DNA from: Mycolicibacterium grossiae
GTDB taxonomy: Bacteria > Actinomycetota > Actinomycetes > Mycobacteriales > Mycobacteriaceae
Assembly: GCF_008329645.1 (NCBI RefSeq)
Contig: NZ_CP043474.1
Coordinates: forward strand, 1,984,001 to 2,048,000
Reading direction: 5' to 3'
Length of the DNA stretch: 64,000 nt
Notes under the pieces: model-generated
Database searches by the model: none
What the model saw: the letters and a program-made list of their open reading frames with translations, nothing else
Told to the model about the DNA's origin: nothing
Shown: positions 45,566-55,625 of the stretch, in pieces
Numbering within the stretch: the first letter of the stretch is position 1
How the letters are laid out: each line of letters starts with the position of its first letter
Position numbers and translations under genes: made by a program

Positions 45566-46185
45566 TGGCCGAGACGACCCGGACCACGGTGCACGTGGTC
45601 CGCCACGGCGAGGTGCACAACCCCGATCAGGTGCTCTACGGTCGGCTGCCCGACTTCCACCTGTCCGACCGCGGCCGCAGGCAGGCGCAGTCGGCCGCCG
45701 AGTGGCTCGCCGGCCACGACGTCGCCTATGTCGTCGCGTCGCCGTTGGAGCGCGCCCAGGAGACCGCGGCGCCCATCGCGGCGACCCACGGCCTCGACGT
45801 GGACGTCGACGGGGACCTCATCGAATCGTGGAACCAGTTCGAGGGGGAGAAGGTGGCCCCCGGTGACGGCGCGCTGCGCGACCCGCGGAACTGGCCGAAG
45901 CTGCGCAATCCGCGCCGACCGTCGTGGGGCGAGCCGTACACCGAGGTGGCGGCGCGGATGACGGCCGCGCTGCACCGCGCCCGCACCCGGGCCGCCGGGC
46001 ACGAGGCCGTCTGCGTCAGCCACCAGCTGCCGGTGGAGACGCTGCGCCGCGCCATGACCGGTCGCGCGCTCGCGCACCTGCCGCTGCCGCACAGCCGGCT
46101 GTGCAACCTCGCGTCGGTCACCTCGTTCACGTTCGACGGCGACCAGCTGATCCGCTGGGGTTACTCGGAGCCCTGGGGACTGTAG
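45565..46185 (+). CDS. Histidine phosphatase-family protein
   Basis: The 206-residue protein has the phosphohistidine motif VVRHGEVHN (residues 11-19), [14 protein letters not shown] and the second His in [15 protein letters not shown]. It belongs to the phosphoglycerate mutase-like/histidine phosphatase superfamily and matches Rv0525. ATG overlaps the hemL stop (TGATG) and its stop overlaps the next GTG, so it is embedded in the hemL-cytochrome c run. The substrate is unknown. Confidence 0.88.
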   Translation: MAETTRTTVHVVRHGEVHNPDQVLYGRLPDFHLSDRGRRQAQSAAEWLAGHDVAYVVASPLERAQETAAPIAATHGLDVDVDGDLIESWNQFEGEKVAPGDGALRDPRNWPKLRNPRRPSWGEPYTEVAARMTAALHRARTRAAGHEAVCVSHQLPVETLRRAMTGRALAHLPLPHSRLCNLASVTSFTFDGDQLIRWGYSEPWGL

Positions 46186-46790
46186 TGGGACGGCTGGTCG
46201 CGATCGTGGCGGCGTGCACGGCAGCGGTCGCCGTGCTCGCCGGCTGCTCCACGGGCGACGACGCCGTCGCCCAGGGCGGCACCTTCGAATTCGTGGCGCC
46301 CGGCGGCAAGACCGACATCTTCTACGACCCGCCGGAACAGCGCGGCTCGCCGGGCCGCATCTCCGGCCCGCAGCTGACCGACCCCGCCAAGACGCTGTCG
46401 CTCGACGACTTCGCGGGCAAGGTCGTCGTCATCAACGTGTGGGGCCAATGGTGCGGCCCGTGCCGGTCAGAGATGCCGGAGCTGCAGAAGGTGTACGACG
46501 CCACCCGCGCGCGCGGCGTCGCGTTCCTCGGCATCGACGTCCGCGACGCCAACCGCGACGCGGCCGTGGACTTCGTCGTCGACCGCAGGATCACCTTCCC
46601 GTCCATCTACGACCCCGCGATGCGCACGATGATCGCCTTCGGCGGCAAGTACCCGACCACCGTGATCCCGTCGACCATCGTGCTGGACCGCGAGCACCGG
46701 GTGGCGGCGGTGTTCCTGCGCGAGCTGCTGGGCGAGGACCTGCGACCGGTGGTCGAGCGACTGGCGGCCGAAGAGACGCCCGCGAAGTGA
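46185..46790 (+). CDS. Thioredoxin-like lipoprotein (ResA/CcsX type)
   Basis: This 201-residue protein keeps apocytochrome c cysteines reduced before heme attachment. It has a lipobox VAVLAGC (acylated C21), then a thioredoxin fold with the redox motif WGQWCGPC (C90, C93), [18 protein letters not shown] and the cis-Pro loop [11 protein letters not shown]. It acts on the outer face of the membrane and gets electrons from CcdA, encoded next. The GTG at 46185 shares a base with the previous TAG. It corresponds to Rv0526. Confidence 0.92.
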   Translation: MGRLVAIVAACTAAVAVLAGCSTGDDAVAQGGTFEFVAPGGKTDIFYDPPEQRGSPGRISGPQLTDPAKTLSLDDFAGKVVVINVWGQWCGPCRSEMPELQKVYDATRARGVAFLGIDVRDANRDAAVDFVVDRRITFPSIYDPAMRTMIAFGGKYPTTVIPSTIVLDREHRVAAVFLRELLGEDLRPVVERLAAEETPAK

Positions 46791-47605
46791 GCGTGCTGGC
46801 GGCATCCCTCGACCAGGTCGACCAGCTGATGGCGACCGGGCCGCTCGCGCTCGCGCTGGCGGTCAGCGCGCTGGCCGGCGTGGTGTCGTTCGCGTCGCCC
46901 TGCGTGGTGCCGCTGGTGCCGGGCTACCTGTCCTACCTCGCCGCGATCGTCGGGGTCGACGACGACGACGACAACGACCGCCGCCCGACTGACGGCGGCG
47001 GGGTCGCGGTCCGCACCGGCCGCTGGCGAGTGGCCGGCGCGACGGCGCTGTTCGTCGCCGGGTTCACCGTGGTCTTCGTCCTGGGCACCGTCGCCGTGCT
47101 CGGCATGACCACCACCCTGATCGCGAACGAGATCCTGCTGCAGCGCATCGGCGGCGTGGTGACCATCGTGATGGGCCTGGTGTTCGTCGGCTTCATCCCC
47201 GCGCTGCAACGCGACACCCGGTTCACCCCGCGGCAGGTGTCCACCCTCGGCGGGGCGCCGCTGCTCGGCGCGGTGTTCGGGCTGGGCTGGACGCCGTGCC
47301 TGGGACCGACGCTCGCCGCGGTCATCGCCATGGCCTCGGCCACCGAGGGCGCCAACGTCGCCCGCGGCGTCGCGCTGGTGGTCGCCTACTGCCTGGGGCT
47401 GGGAGTGCCGTTCGTCGCCCTGGCCTTCGGCTCGGCGCGCGCGATGCGCGGCCTCGGCTGGCTGCGCAGGCACACCCGGGCGATCCAGGTCTTCGGCGGC
47501 GTGCTGCTCATCGTGGTGGGGCTGGCGCTGGTCACCGGCCTGTGGGCCGACTTCGTGTCGTGGGTGCGCGACGCCTTCGTCAGCGACGCGAGGCTGCCTC
47601 TGTGA
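46787..47605 (+). CDS. ccdA: Cytochrome c biogenesis protein CcdA
   Basis: CcdA carries electrons across the membrane to ResA-like thioredoxins. The 272-residue protein has six membrane helices with the redox cysteines in [19 protein letters not shown] and [20 protein letters not shown] short acidic loop of consecutive aspartates (about residues 58-62) follows helix 1. GTG overlaps the thioredoxin gene stop (GTGA), and its stop overlaps resB the same way. It corresponds to Rv0527. Confidence 0.95.
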   Translation: MSVLAASLDQVDQLMATGPLALALAVSALAGVVSFASPCVVPLVPGYLSYLAAIVGVDDDDDNDRRPTDGGGVAVRTGRWRVAGATALFVAGFTVVFVLGTVAVLGMTTTLIANEILLQRIGGVVTIVMGLVFVGFIPALQRDTRFTPRQVSTLGGAPLLGAVFGLGWTPCLGPTLAAVIAMASATEGANVARGVALVVAYCLGLGVPFVALAFGSARAMRGLGWLRRHTRAIQVFGGVLLIVVGLALVTGLWADFVSWVRDAFVSDARLPL

Positions 47606-49176
47606 GTCCCTCGAGGTTCGGCCCGCGGGGCCTGCTCGCCCTGGTGCGCAACACCTGGCGCACTCTGACGTCGATGGGCACCGCGCTGGTGCTGCTGTTC
47701 CTGCTGGCGCTGGCCGCCATCCCCGGCGCCCTGCTGCCGCAGCGCAGCCTCAACGCCGGCAAGGTCGACGAGTACCTCGCCGCGCACCCCACGGTCGGAC
47801 CCTGGCTGGACCGCCTGCAGGCGTTCGACGTGTTCGCCAGTTTCTGGTTCACCGCGATCTACGTGCTGCTGTTCGTGTCGCTGGTCGGCTGCCTGACGCC
47901 CCGCCTCGCCGAGCACGTGCGCAGCCTGCGGGCCACCCCGGTCCCCGCGCCCCGCAACCTGTCCCGGCTGCCCAAGCATCACCGCGCCGACGTCCCGGGC
48001 GACCCCGACGCCGTCGTCGCGACCGTCGAGGCCGGCCTGCGGGGCTGGCGCCGCACGGTGCGCCGCGACGGCGACGTCGCCGAGATCTCCGCGGAGAAGG
48101 GGTATCTGCGCGAGTTCGGCAACATCGTGTTCCACTTCTCGCTGCTCGGGCTGCTCGTCGCGATCGCCGTCGGCAAGCTGTTCGGCTACGAGGGCAACGT
48201 CATCGTCATCGCCAACGGCGGCCCCGGCTTCTGCTCCGCGTCGCCCGCCGCCTTCGACTCGTTCCGCGCGGGCAACACCGTCGACGGCACGTCGCTCAAC
48301 CCGATCTGCCTCCGCGTCAACGACTTCGACGCCGACTACCTGCCCACCGGGCAGGCGCTGACGTTCGCGGCCAACGTCGAGTACCAGGCCGGTGACGACC
48401 TCGACACCGACACGTGGCGGCAGTACCGGCTCGAGGTCAACCATCCGCTGCGACTGGGCGGTGACCGGCTGTACCTGCAGGGCCACGGCTACGCGCCGAC
48501 GTTCACCGTCACGTTCCCCGACGGGCAGACCCGCACCCAGACCGTGCAGTGGAAGCCCGAGGACCAGCTGACGCTGCTGTCGTCGGGCGTGGTGCGCGTC
48601 GATCCGCCGGGCGGCACGTATGCCGACGACCGGGAGCGCCGCCGCAACCAGATCGCCATCCAGGGGCTCCTGGCGCCCACCCAGCAGCTCGACGGCACGC
48701 TGCTGTCGTCGAAGTTCCCCGCGCTGAACGACCCCGCCGTCGCGATCGACGTCTACCGCGGCGACACCGGCCTGGACACCGGCCGGCCGCAGTCCATCTT
48801 CACCCTCGACCCCCGGCTGATCGGGCAGGAGCGGCTGAAGAAGGAGGCGCGGGTGAACCTGGCGGCCGGCGAGTCGACGCGGCTGGCGGACGGCACCGTG
48901 GTCCGGTTCGACGGCGCCGTGCCGTTCATCAACGTGCAGGTGTCGCACGACCCGGCGCAGGTGTGGGTGCTGATCTGGTCGATGACGATGATGGCCGGCC
49001 TGCTGGTGTCGCTGGTGGTCCGCCGGCGCCGTGTCTGGGTTCGTGTGACGTCGTCGGGGCCGGGTACCGTGGGCGTCGAGCTGGGCGGACTGGCGCGGAC
49101 CGACAATTCCGGTTGGGGTGACGAGTTCGAGAAGCTGACCGGGCGGCTGATCGCAGGAGAGAGATCCAAGCCATGA
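47602..49176 (+). CDS. resB: Cytochrome c biogenesis protein ResB
   Basis: ResB and CcsB form the system II cytochrome c synthetase that exports heme and attaches it to apocytochrome. The 524-residue protein has the ResB layout: helices near residues 24-45 ([20 protein letters not shown]), 72-95 ([20 protein letters not shown]) and 178-200 ([17 protein letters not shown]), a large extracytoplasmic domain (about 205-450) and a last helix near 455-475. GTG overlaps the ccdA stop and the stop overlaps the ccsB ATG. It corresponds to Rv0528. Confidence 0.94.
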   Translation: MSPSRFGPRGLLALVRNTWRTLTSMGTALVLLFLLALAAIPGALLPQRSLNAGKVDEYLAAHPTVGPWLDRLQAFDVFASFWFTAIYVLLFVSLVGCLTPRLAEHVRSLRATPVPAPRNLSRLPKHHRADVPGDPDAVVATVEAGLRGWRRTVRRDGDVAEISAEKGYLREFGNIVFHFSLLGLLVAIAVGKLFGYEGNVIVIANGGPGFCSASPAAFDSFRAGNTVDGTSLNPICLRVNDFDADYLPTGQALTFAANVEYQAGDDLDTDTWRQYRLEVNHPLRLGGDRLYLQGHGYAPTFTVTFPDGQTRTQTVQWKPEDQLTLLSSGVVRVDPPGGTYADDRERRRNQIAIQGLLAPTQQLDGTLLSSKFPALNDPAVAIDVYRGDTGLDTGRPQSIFTLDPRLIGQERLKKEARVNLAAGESTRLADGTVVRFDGAVPFINVQVSHDPAQVWVLIWSMTMMAGLLVSLVVRRRRVWVRVTSSGPGTVGVELGGLARTDNSGWGDEFEKLTGRLIAGERSKP

Positions 49177-50180
49177 ATACCTTCGAGATCGATCTGGGCC
49201 TGGCCCGCTACTCGGACTGGGCGTTCACCACGTCGGTGCTGGTCCTCGTCGGCGCGCTGCTGCTCTTGGCCGTCGAACTCGCCTACAGCCGCAGCCGCAA
49301 GGTCGAGGCCCGCGAACTGGTCGCCGCCGGAGGCGGCTCGATGGCCGGAGCCGCCGGACGCGGCTCGGTGGGCGTCGACAGTGCGCGCCCGGGTGTGGTG
49401 ACCGCCGCGCCGCGCCGTCCGGTCGACGAGCGCATCGGCCGCGCCGGACTGGCGCTGGTGTACGTCGGCATCGTCGTGCTGTTCGCGTGCATCGTGCTGC
49501 GCGGGTTCGCCACCTCGCGCGTGCCGTGGGGCAACATGTACGAGTTCATCAACCTGACCTGCTTCTGCGGTCTGGTCGCGGCGGCCATCGTGCTGCGCCG
49601 CCCGCAGTACCGGGCGCTGTGGGTGTTCGTCCTGCCGCCGGTGCTGGTGCTGCTGACCGTCTCGGGAAAGTGGCTCTACACCCACGCGGCGCCGGTGATG
49701 CCCGCGCTGCAGTCCTACTGGCTGCCGATCCACGTCTCGGTGGTGAGCCTGGGCTCCGGGGTGTTCCTCGTCGCCGGCGTGTCGAGCATCCTGTTCCTGG
49801 TCAAGACGTCCCGGCTGGGGGAGCCCCGCGAGGGCGCGCTCGGCGCGATCCTGGCGCGCGTGCCGGACGCACAGACGCTCGACCGGATCGCCTACCGCAC
49901 CACGATCTTCGCGTTCCCGGTGTTCGGTTTCGGCGTCATCTTCGGCGCGATCTGGGCCGAGGAGGCGTGGGGCCGCTACTGGGGCTGGGACCCCAAGGAG
50001 ACGGTGTCCTTCATCGCGTGGGTGGTGTATGCGGCGTACCTGCACGCCCGCTCGACCGCGGGATGGCGGGACAAGAAGGCCGCCTGGATCAACGTCGTCG
50101 GCTTCGTCGCGATGGTGTTCAACCTGTTCTTCATCAACCTGGTCACCGTCGGCCTGCACTCCTACGCCGGGGTGGGCTGA
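49173..50180 (+). CDS. ccsB: Cytochrome c biogenesis protein CcsB (ResC/CcsA family)
   Basis: This 335-residue heme handler has the WWD domain WGRYWGWDPKET (about residues 268-279) flanked by conserved histidines (LPIHVSVVSLGSG and VGLHSYAGVG) that bind heme. About eight membrane helices are visible. A Gly/Ser/Ala-rich cytoplasmic insert (about 45-85) is typical of mycobacteria. ATGA overlap couples it to resB. It is called ccsA (Rv0529) in M. tuberculosis and ccsB in many automatic annotations. Confidence 0.95.
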   Translation: MNTFEIDLGLARYSDWAFTTSVLVLVGALLLLAVELAYSRSRKVEARELVAAGGGSMAGAAGRGSVGVDSARPGVVTAAPRRPVDERIGRAGLALVYVGIVVLFACIVLRGFATSRVPWGNMYEFINLTCFCGLVAAAIVLRRPQYRALWVFVLPPVLVLLTVSGKWLYTHAAPVMPALQSYWLPIHVSVVSLGSGVFLVAGVSSILFLVKTSRLGEPREGALGAILARVPDAQTLDRIAYRTTIFAFPVFGFGVIFGAIWAEEAWGRYWGWDPKETVSFIAWVVYAAYLHARSTAGWRDKKAAWINVVGFVAMVFNLFFINLVTVGLHSYAGVG

Positions 50181-50181
50181 C

Positions 50182-51294
50182 TTGCTGCTCCCCGGCGGCG
50201 AACAGGGGTTCCGCGCGCAGCAGCGGTTCCGCGACCCCGCGCAGCACGTCGCCGCGCCGACCGTCCCGCCGGAGTGGACCGCGCCGACGCCGCCGCGGGG
50301 CCTGCCCGTCGCCGCCCCGGAGCCCGCCCGGCCGGCCGTCGCCGCGGCCCCGGCCACCTGGTCGGGCCTGTCGTCGGATCCGACGGAGCTGGCGCTGCTG
50401 GCTCAGCCCAAGCGCGCACCGGCCGGCGGCTGGCGCCGCTGGCTCTACCTCGGTACCGGAACGCTGGTGAACCTGGGCGAGAGCGCCCGCGACGTCGAGC
50501 GCAAGCAGCTGGCCGCCCAGGCTGGCCGACCGCTGCGGGACTGCTACCGCATCGCCCTCCTCTCGCTCAAGGGCGGCGTCGGCAAGACCACGATCACCGC
50601 CACGCTGGGAGCGACGTTCGCGTCGGTCCGGGGCGACCGCGTCATTGCGGTGGACGCCAATCCCGACCGCGGCACGCTGAGCCAGAAGGTGCCGCTGGAG
50701 ACGCCGTCCACGGTGCGTCACCTGCTGCGCGACGCCGAGGGCATCGTCGGCTACTCCGACGTGCGGCAGTACACCTCCCGTGGGCCGAGCCGGCTGGAGG
50801 TGCTGGCCTCGGAGAGCGATCCCGCGGTGTCCGACGCCTACAGCTCCGAGGACTACGACCGCACGCTCGGGGTGCTCGAGAAGTTCTACAGCCTGGTGCT
50901 GACCGACTGCGGTACGGGGCTGCTGCACTCGGCGATGTCGGCGGTACTCAGTCAGGCCGACCTGCTGGTGGTGGTGAGTTCGGCCGCGGTCGACGGCGCC
51001 CGCAGCGCGTCGGCGACGCTGGACTGGCTCGACGCCCACGGCTACCGGGACCTGGTGTCCTCGTCGATCGTGGTGGTCAACGCGGTGCGGCCGGGCAAGG
51101 GCGCCACGCGGGTGGACATGGACAAGGTGGTCGACCACTTCGCACGGCGGTGCCGCGCGGTGCAGACGGTGCCCTTCGACCCGCACCTCGAGGAGGGCGC
51201 GGAGATCGACCTGGAACGGCTGCGTCCGGAGACCCGCGACGCATTGCTCCACCTGGCGGCCACGGTGGCGGGCGGGTTCCCCGCCTCGCGCTGA
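50182..51294 (+). CDS. MinD/ParA-like ATPase
   Basis: The 370-residue protein has a Pro/Ala-rich N-terminus (about 1-80), then a ParA/MinD fold with the deviant Walker A LKGGVGKTTITATL (about 129-142), VIAVDANPDRGTLSQK, and LVLTDCGTG. This Gly/Arg layout resembles ESX-associated EspI-like and septum-site ATPases. It starts at TTG (50182), one base after the ccsB stop, so it probably belongs to the cytochrome c operon. It corresponds to Rv0530. Its role is unknown. Confidence 0.82.
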   Translation: MLLPGGEQGFRAQQRFRDPAQHVAAPTVPPEWTAPTPPRGLPVAAPEPARPAVAAAPATWSGLSSDPTELALLAQPKRAPAGGWRRWLYLGTGTLVNLGESARDVERKQLAAQAGRPLRDCYRIALLSLKGGVGKTTITATLGATFASVRGDRVIAVDANPDRGTLSQKVPLETPSTVRHLLRDAEGIVGYSDVRQYTSRGPSRLEVLASESDPAVSDAYSSEDYDRTLGVLEKFYSLVLTDCGTGLLHSAMSAVLSQADLLVVVSSAAVDGARSASATLDWLDAHGYRDLVSSSIVVVNAVRPGKGATRVDMDKVVDHFARRCRAVQTVPFDPHLEEGAEIDLERLRPETRDALLHLAATVAGGFPASR

Positions 51295-51297
51295 CGC

Positions 51298-51459
51298 CTA
51301 GTGGGTGTCCGGGTCGGGGTGGTTGAGCCTGCGGAGGAAGTCGGGGTCGTCGTCCGGGCCGACGACGCGCGTCCGCGGTGCGCCGGCCGACGCCCGCATC
51401 AACCGCCACCCGACGTAGATCAATCCCGCCAGGATCAGGGCGAGAATCAAGAACTGCAC
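51298..51459 (-). CDS. Small single-helix membrane protein (Rv0530A-like)
   Basis: This 53-residue protein starts MQFLILALILAGLIYVGWRL, one membrane helix, and continues with a basic then acidic tail (TRVVGPDDDPDFLRRLNHPD). The GTG at 51459 has a near-consensus AGGAGG six bases upstream, which makes translation likely. The stop is four bases from the convergent MinD-like gene stop. Its position matches the small Rv0530A gene. Function unknown. Confidence 0.78.
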   Translation of the reverse strand: MQFLILALILAGLIYVGWRLMRASAGAPRTRVVGPDDDPDFLRRLNHPDPDTH

Positions 51460-51497
51460 GACGACCTCCTACCTGTTTCGAGCATACGCGCCGTCGG

Positions 51498-51503
51498 TAG
51501 GCT
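51498..51503 (+). promoter_or_regulatory. -10 box for leaderless DUF4229 gene
   Basis: TAGGCT is followed by seven bases and the GTG at 51511. No ribosome-binding site is visible. It lies in the 51-base gap between the divergent small membrane-protein genes. Confidence 0.55.
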
Positions 51504-51510
51504 CGGGGCC

Positions 51511-51816
51511 GTGACTGACGGACGGCCCGGCCCCCGCATGGTGCTCGACGTGGCGGTGTATGCGGTGGCGCGCCTGCTGCTGGTGGCGGTGATCGCCGGT
51601 GTCATCTACGCCCTCGGCGGCCTGCTCGTCGACGAGTTCCCGCTCGTCGTCGCGCTACTGTTCGCGATCGTCGTGGCTCTGCCGCTGGGCATTTGGTTGT
51701 TCGCGCCGCTGCGCCGCCGCGCGACGGCGAGCATCGCGGTCTTCGACGAGCGCCGCCGGGCCGAGCGCGACCAGCTGCGGGCGCGGCTCCGCGGCGACGA
51801 CGCCCCGTCCGAGTGA
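51511..51816 (+). CDS. DUF4229-type small membrane protein
   Basis: A 101-residue protein with two membrane helices (AVARLLLVAVIAGVIYALGG and FPLVVALLFAIVVALPLGIW) and a charged coiled-coil-like tail (VFDERRRAERDQLRARLRGD). It matches the actinobacterial DUF4229 family and Rv0531 by position. The GTG at 51511 is supported by a leaderless promoter. The next gene begins eight bases after the stop. Confidence 0.82.
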   Translation: MTDGRPGPRMVLDVAVYAVARLLLVAVIAGVIYALGGLLVDEFPLVVALLFAIVVALPLGIWLFAPLRRRATASIAVFDERRRAERDQLRARLRGDDAPSE

Positions 51817-51823
51817 CGGTTCG

Positions 51824-52864
51824 GTGACGTCGGCACGGTGGGCCTTCGGGGCCGAATTCCCGGGCGCGGACGGCTTTCTCAACTCGCCGACCTACGGCCT
51901 GCCGCCCACGTTCGTGTCCGAGGCGCTGCACGACCACCTCGCGGCGTGGCAGGCGGGCACGATGGACGTCCCCGCCTTCGACGAGTGGGTGCGCCGCGGT
52001 CGTGCGGGCTATGCCGCGCTGACCGGGACGCCGGCGGAAACGGTGGCGATGGGCGGCAGCGTGTCGGCACTGCTGGCGCTGGTCGCCGCCGCGGTCCCGG
52101 ACGGCAGCCGGGTCGCGACGCTTGCGGGCGAATTCACCAGCACCACCTTCCCGTTCGCGGCGCAGGACCGCCGTGGGGTCACCGTCACCGAGCTGGCCCC
52201 GGCCGAGTTGCTCGCCACGGCCGGGCAGTACGACGTGGTGACGGCCTCCGTGGTGCAGTCCGCGTCGGGCACCGTGCTCGACGTCGACGCGCTGCGGTCG
52301 GCGGTCGCGGGGACCGGCACGTGGACGGTGCTCGACGCGACGCAGGCGGCGGGGTGGAAGCGACTCGACCTCGGCTGGGCCGACGTCACGGTCGCCGCGG
52401 TCTACAAGTGGCTGCTGGCGCCGCGCGGGACGGCGTGGATGTCGGTGAGCGACCGGGTGGCCGCGACGCTGACGCCGCACGCCGCGAACTGGTACGCCGG
52501 CGAGGACCCGTGGTCGTCGATCTACGGGCTGCCGTTGCGGCTCGCGGCCGATGCGCGCCGATTCGACACCTCACCGGCGTGGTTCGGGGCGCTGGGGTCG
52601 GGGCTGACGCTGCCGTGGCTGGCTTCGCTCGACGCCGCCGCGGTCGAAGCGCACTGCGTCGGGCTGGCCGACCGGGCGCGGGCGGCGCTCGGGCTGCCGC
52701 CGTCGGACTCGGCGATCGTCACCATCCCGACCGCCGACGCATCGGAGCGGCTGCGCGACAACGGCATTCGGGCCGCCGTGCGCGCCGGTGCGGTGCGGGT
52801 CGGCTTCCACCTCTACAACACCGAGGACGACCTGGACCGGTTGGTCGACGCGCTGACCGGCTGA
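51824..52864 (+). CDS. Class V aminotransferase-like PLP enzyme
   Basis: The 346-residue fold-type I PLP enzyme resembles cysteine desulfurase/kynureninase-like proteins. It has MGGSVSALLALVAAAVP, the pyridine-N Asp in VLDATQAAGW (D171) and the Schiff-base lysine in AVYKWLLAPRGTAWMSV (K195). Its substrate is unknown; EgtE-like ergothioneine lyases have a similar layout, but no other egt gene is near. The GTG at 51824 follows CGAGTGACGGTTCG. Its stop is five bases from the convergent menA stop. Confidence 0.83.
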   Translation: MTSARWAFGAEFPGADGFLNSPTYGLPPTFVSEALHDHLAAWQAGTMDVPAFDEWVRRGRAGYAALTGTPAETVAMGGSVSALLALVAAAVPDGSRVATLAGEFTSTTFPFAAQDRRGVTVTELAPAELLATAGQYDVVTASVVQSASGTVLDVDALRSAVAGTGTWTVLDATQAAGWKRLDLGWADVTVAAVYKWLLAPRGTAWMSVSDRVAATLTPHAANWYAGEDPWSSIYGLPLRLAADARRFDTSPAWFGALGSGLTLPWLASLDAAAVEAHCVGLADRARAALGLPPSDSAIVTIPTADASERLRDNGIRAAVRAGAVRVGFHLYNTEDDLDRLVDALTG

Positions 52865-52869
52865 GCGGC

Positions 52870-53739
52870 TCAGCCGAGCGTCAGCGCCAGGGCGACCGCA
52901 ACCGACCACGCCAGCATCGTCAGGCCGGTGTCGCGCAGCACCGGAATGAGGTCGCGGCCGCCGAGGCCGCGCCGCACCGGCGCGGCGGCCCGCACGGCGA
53001 GCGGCAGCGCCACCAGGCCGACCGCGCACCACGGCGTCGCGAGCAGCAGGACCAGCGTCAGCACGAAGGTCAGCGCCACCAGGGCCTGGAACAGCAGCCG
53101 GCTCCGCGCGTCGCCCAGGCGCACCGCCAGCGTGATCTTGCCGACCTCGCGATCGGTGGGGATGTCGCGGAGGTTGTTGGCCACCAGCACCGCCGACGAG
53201 AGCGAGCCCACCGCGACCGCGGCCGCCAGGCCCACCCAGTCCACCCGCAGCGCCTGGGTGAACTGCGTGCCGAGCACGGCCACCAGACCGAAGAAGACGA
53301 ACACGGCGATCTCGCCGAAACCGAGGTAGCCGTAGGGCTTCGACCCGCCGGTGTACAGCCACGCCCCGGCGATGCACACGGCTCCGACGGCGATCAGCCA
53401 TGGCGCGCTGACGATCGCCAGCACCAGACCGGCGACCGCTGCGACGGCCAGGCTGATCACGGCCGCGGTGAGCACCGCCCGCGGCGAGGCCAGCCGCGAC
53501 CCCACCAGGCGCAGCGGTCCCGAGCGCACGTCGTCGGTGCCGCGGATGCCGTCGGAGTAGTCGTTGGCGTAGTTCACGCCGACGATCAGTGCCAGCGACA
53601 CCACCAGGGCCAGCAGGGCCTTCCACCACACCGCCGAGTCCAGCCACGCCGCCGCGCCGGTGCCCGCGAGGACCGGGGCGACCGCGTTCGGCAGCGTTCT
53701 GGGCCGGGCCCCCTCGAGCCACTGTGCGACGGTCGCCAT
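52870..53739 (-). CDS. menA: 1,4-dihydroxy-2-naphthoate prenyltransferase
   Basis: MenA attaches a polyprenyl chain to DHNA in menaquinone synthesis. The 289-residue UbiA-family membrane protein has the first Asp-rich motif in [15 protein letters not shown] and the second in [14 protein letters not shown], with eight or nine helices. The N-terminus [20 protein letters not shown] matches recalled MenA (Rv0534c). The ATG at 53739 was chosen over GTG at 53745 because it matches the known start. Confidence 0.95.
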   Translation of the reverse strand: MATVAQWLEGARPRTLPNAVAPVLAGTGAAAWLDSAVWWKALLALVVSLALIVGVNYANDYSDGIRGTDDVRSGPLRLVGSRLASPRAVLTAAVISLAVAAVAGLVLAIVSAPWLIAVGAVCIAGAWLYTGGSKPYGYLGFGEIAVFVFFGLVAVLGTQFTQALRVDWVGLAAAVAVGSLSSAVLVANNLRDIPTDREVGKITLAVRLGDARSRLLFQALVALTFVLTLVLLLATPWCAVGLVALPLAVRAAAPVRRGLGGRDLIPVLRDTGLTMLAWSVAVALALTLG

Positions 53740-53798
53740 GGGCACGATCCTCGCATGCAGGATGATGGATGGATGCGTGCGGACTCGAGGAGCGGCGA

Positions 53799-54575
53799 AT
53801 GCTGGGTGTGATCGGTGGGAGCGGGTTCTATTCGTTCTTCGGCCCGGACGCGCGGAGCGTCAACCTGGACACCCCCTACGGCGCGCCCAGCGCGGCGATC
53901 ACGGTGGGCACGGTCGGCACCCACGAGGTCGCGTTCCTTCCGCGGCACGGCGTCGACCACGAGTTCTCGCCGCACACCGTGCCCTACCGCGCCAACATGT
54001 GGGCGCTGCGGGCGCTCGGCGTACGCCGCGTCTTCGGGCCGTGCGCCGTCGGCAGCCTCACCCCGGACCTCGGCCCGGGCGCGATGGTGGTGCCCGACCA
54101 GCTCGTCGACCGCACCAGCGGCCGCAAGGACACCTACTTCGACTCCGGCGGCATCCACGTCGGTTTCGCCGACCCGTACTGCCCGACGCTGCGCGCGGCG
54201 GTGACCGACCTGCCCGGCGTCGTCGACGGCGGCACCATGGTGGTGATCCAGGGGCCGCGGTTCTCGACGCGCGCCGAGAGCCGGTGGTTCGCCTCGCAGG
54301 GCTTCACGCTGGTGAACATGACCGGGCACCCGGAGGCGGTTCTGGCCCGCGAACTCGAGATGTGTTACGCCGCAATCGCTCTCGTGACCGACCTGGACGC
54401 CGGCATCGAGACGGGCGCCGGCGTCACGGCGGTAGACGTGTTCGCCGAATTCCAGCGCAACCTGGTGCCGTTCAAGCAGCTGGTGCACGAGGCCATCGAC
54501 CAGGTCGCCGACGAGCGCACCTGCACGCACTGCCTGCCGCACGCCGGCGTCACCCTGCCCATCGAGCTGCCGTGA
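53799..54575 (+). CDS. mtnP: S-methyl-5'-thioadenosine phosphorylase
   Basis: The enzyme phosphorolyses methylthioadenosine, a by-product of polyamine and other SAM-dependent syntheses. The 258-residue protein begins [14 protein letters not shown], has [36 protein letters not shown] and [20 protein letters not shown], the substrate-binding Asn-Met-Thr segment of MTAP. The ATG at 53799 follows GAGGAGCGGCGA; the upstream in-frame ATG at 53769 is less likely. It corresponds to Rv0535. The stop overlaps the epimerase GTG. Confidence 0.92.
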   Translation: MLGVIGGSGFYSFFGPDARSVNLDTPYGAPSAAITVGTVGTHEVAFLPRHGVDHEFSPHTVPYRANMWALRALGVRRVFGPCAVGSLTPDLGPGAMVVPDQLVDRTSGRKDTYFDSGGIHVGFADPYCPTLRAAVTDLPGVVDGGTMVVIQGPRFSTRAESRWFASQGFTLVNMTGHPEAVLARELEMCYAAIALVTDLDAGIETGAGVTAVDVFAEFQRNLVPFKQLVHEAIDQVADERTCTHCLPHAGVTLPIELP

Positions 54576-55603
54576 GGATCCTGCTCACGGGCGCAGCCGG
54601 TTTCATCGGCTCCCGGGTCCACGCTCGGCTGACCGACGCCGGCCACGACGTCGTCGCCGTCGACGCGATGCTGCCCGCCGCGCACGGCGAGGGCTCGTCG
54701 GTGCCCGACGGCGTGCTGCCGCTCGACGTCCGGGACGCGGCGGCCCTGCGGCCACTGCTGCGCGGCGTCGACGTCGTGGTGCACCAGGCCGCGGTGGTCG
54801 GCGCCGGCGTCGACGCCTCGGACGCGCCGTCCTACGGCAGCCACAACGACTACGGCACCACGGTGCTACTCGCCGAGATGTTCGCCGCGGGCTGCCGCAG
54901 GCTCGTCCTGGCGTCGTCGATGGTGGTGTACGGGCAGGGCCGGTTCGCCTGCGCCGCGCACGGTGTCGTCGACCCGCTGCCCCGCACCCGCGCCGACCTC
55001 GACGCCGGGGCGTTCGAGCACCGCTGCCCGGTGGGCGGTGAATCGCTCGACTGGCGCCTCGTCGACGAGGACGCGCCGCTGCGTCCGCGCAGCCTGTACG
55101 CCGCCAGCAAGGTCGCCCAGGAGCACTACGCGCTGGCGTGGGCCGAGGCGACCGGCGGCGCGGTGGTGGCGCTGCGCTATCACAACGTCTACGGCCCGTA
55201 CATGCCGCGCGACACCCCGTACTCCGGCGTCGCCGCCATCTTCCGTTCGGCGATCGAACGCGGCGAACCGCCGAAGGTGTTCGAGGACGGCGGACAGATG
55301 CGCGACTTCGTGCACGTCGACGACATCGCCGCCGCCAACGTCGCCGCCACCGCCGCCGACCGCGGCGGGTTCGCCGCCTACAACGTGTGCTCGGGCCGGC
55401 CCATCGCGATCCGCGACGTCGCCGCCCGGCTCTGCGAGGTCCGCGACGGTCTCGCGCCGGTGTTGACGGGGCAGTACCGCAGCGGCGACGTGCGGCACAT
55501 CGTGGCCGACCCGGCGCGCGCGGCCGACGAACTCGGGTTCCGCGCCGCGACCGACCCGATGACGGGGCTCGCCGACTTCGCGTTCGCGCCGCTGCGCGGC
55601 TGA
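54572..55603 (+). CDS. galE3: NAD-dependent epimerase (GalE-like)
   Basis: This 343-residue extended SDR has [20 protein letters not shown] at the N-terminus, DVVVHQAAVVGAG, the catalytic Ser/Tyr/Lys in SSMVVYG and SLYAASKVAQEHYAL, and RYHNVYGPYMPRDTPYSG. All catalytic residues are intact, unlike in galE2 at 29465. The substrate is a nucleotide sugar of unknown type. It is coupled to mtnP by GTGA overlap. It corresponds to Rv0536. Confidence 0.88.
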   Translation: MRILLTGAAGFIGSRVHARLTDAGHDVVAVDAMLPAAHGEGSSVPDGVLPLDVRDAAALRPLLRGVDVVVHQAAVVGAGVDASDAPSYGSHNDYGTTVLLAEMFAAGCRRLVLASSMVVYGQGRFACAAHGVVDPLPRTRADLDAGAFEHRCPVGGESLDWRLVDEDAPLRPRSLYAASKVAQEHYALAWAEATGGAVVALRYHNVYGPYMPRDTPYSGVAAIFRSAIERGEPPKVFEDGGQMRDFVHVDDIAAANVAATAADRGGFAAYNVCSGRPIAIRDVAARLCEVRDGLAPVLTGQYRSGDVRHIVADPARAADELGFRAATDPMTGLADFAFAPLRG

Positions 55604-55625
55604 CCGCCGGCGGCATACTGGCGGT

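Noticed and set aside
51824..52864. EgtE of ergothioneine biosynthesis.
   Set aside because: The fold is similar, but no egtA, egtB, egtC or egtD gene is near, and the sequence does not match recalled EgtE.
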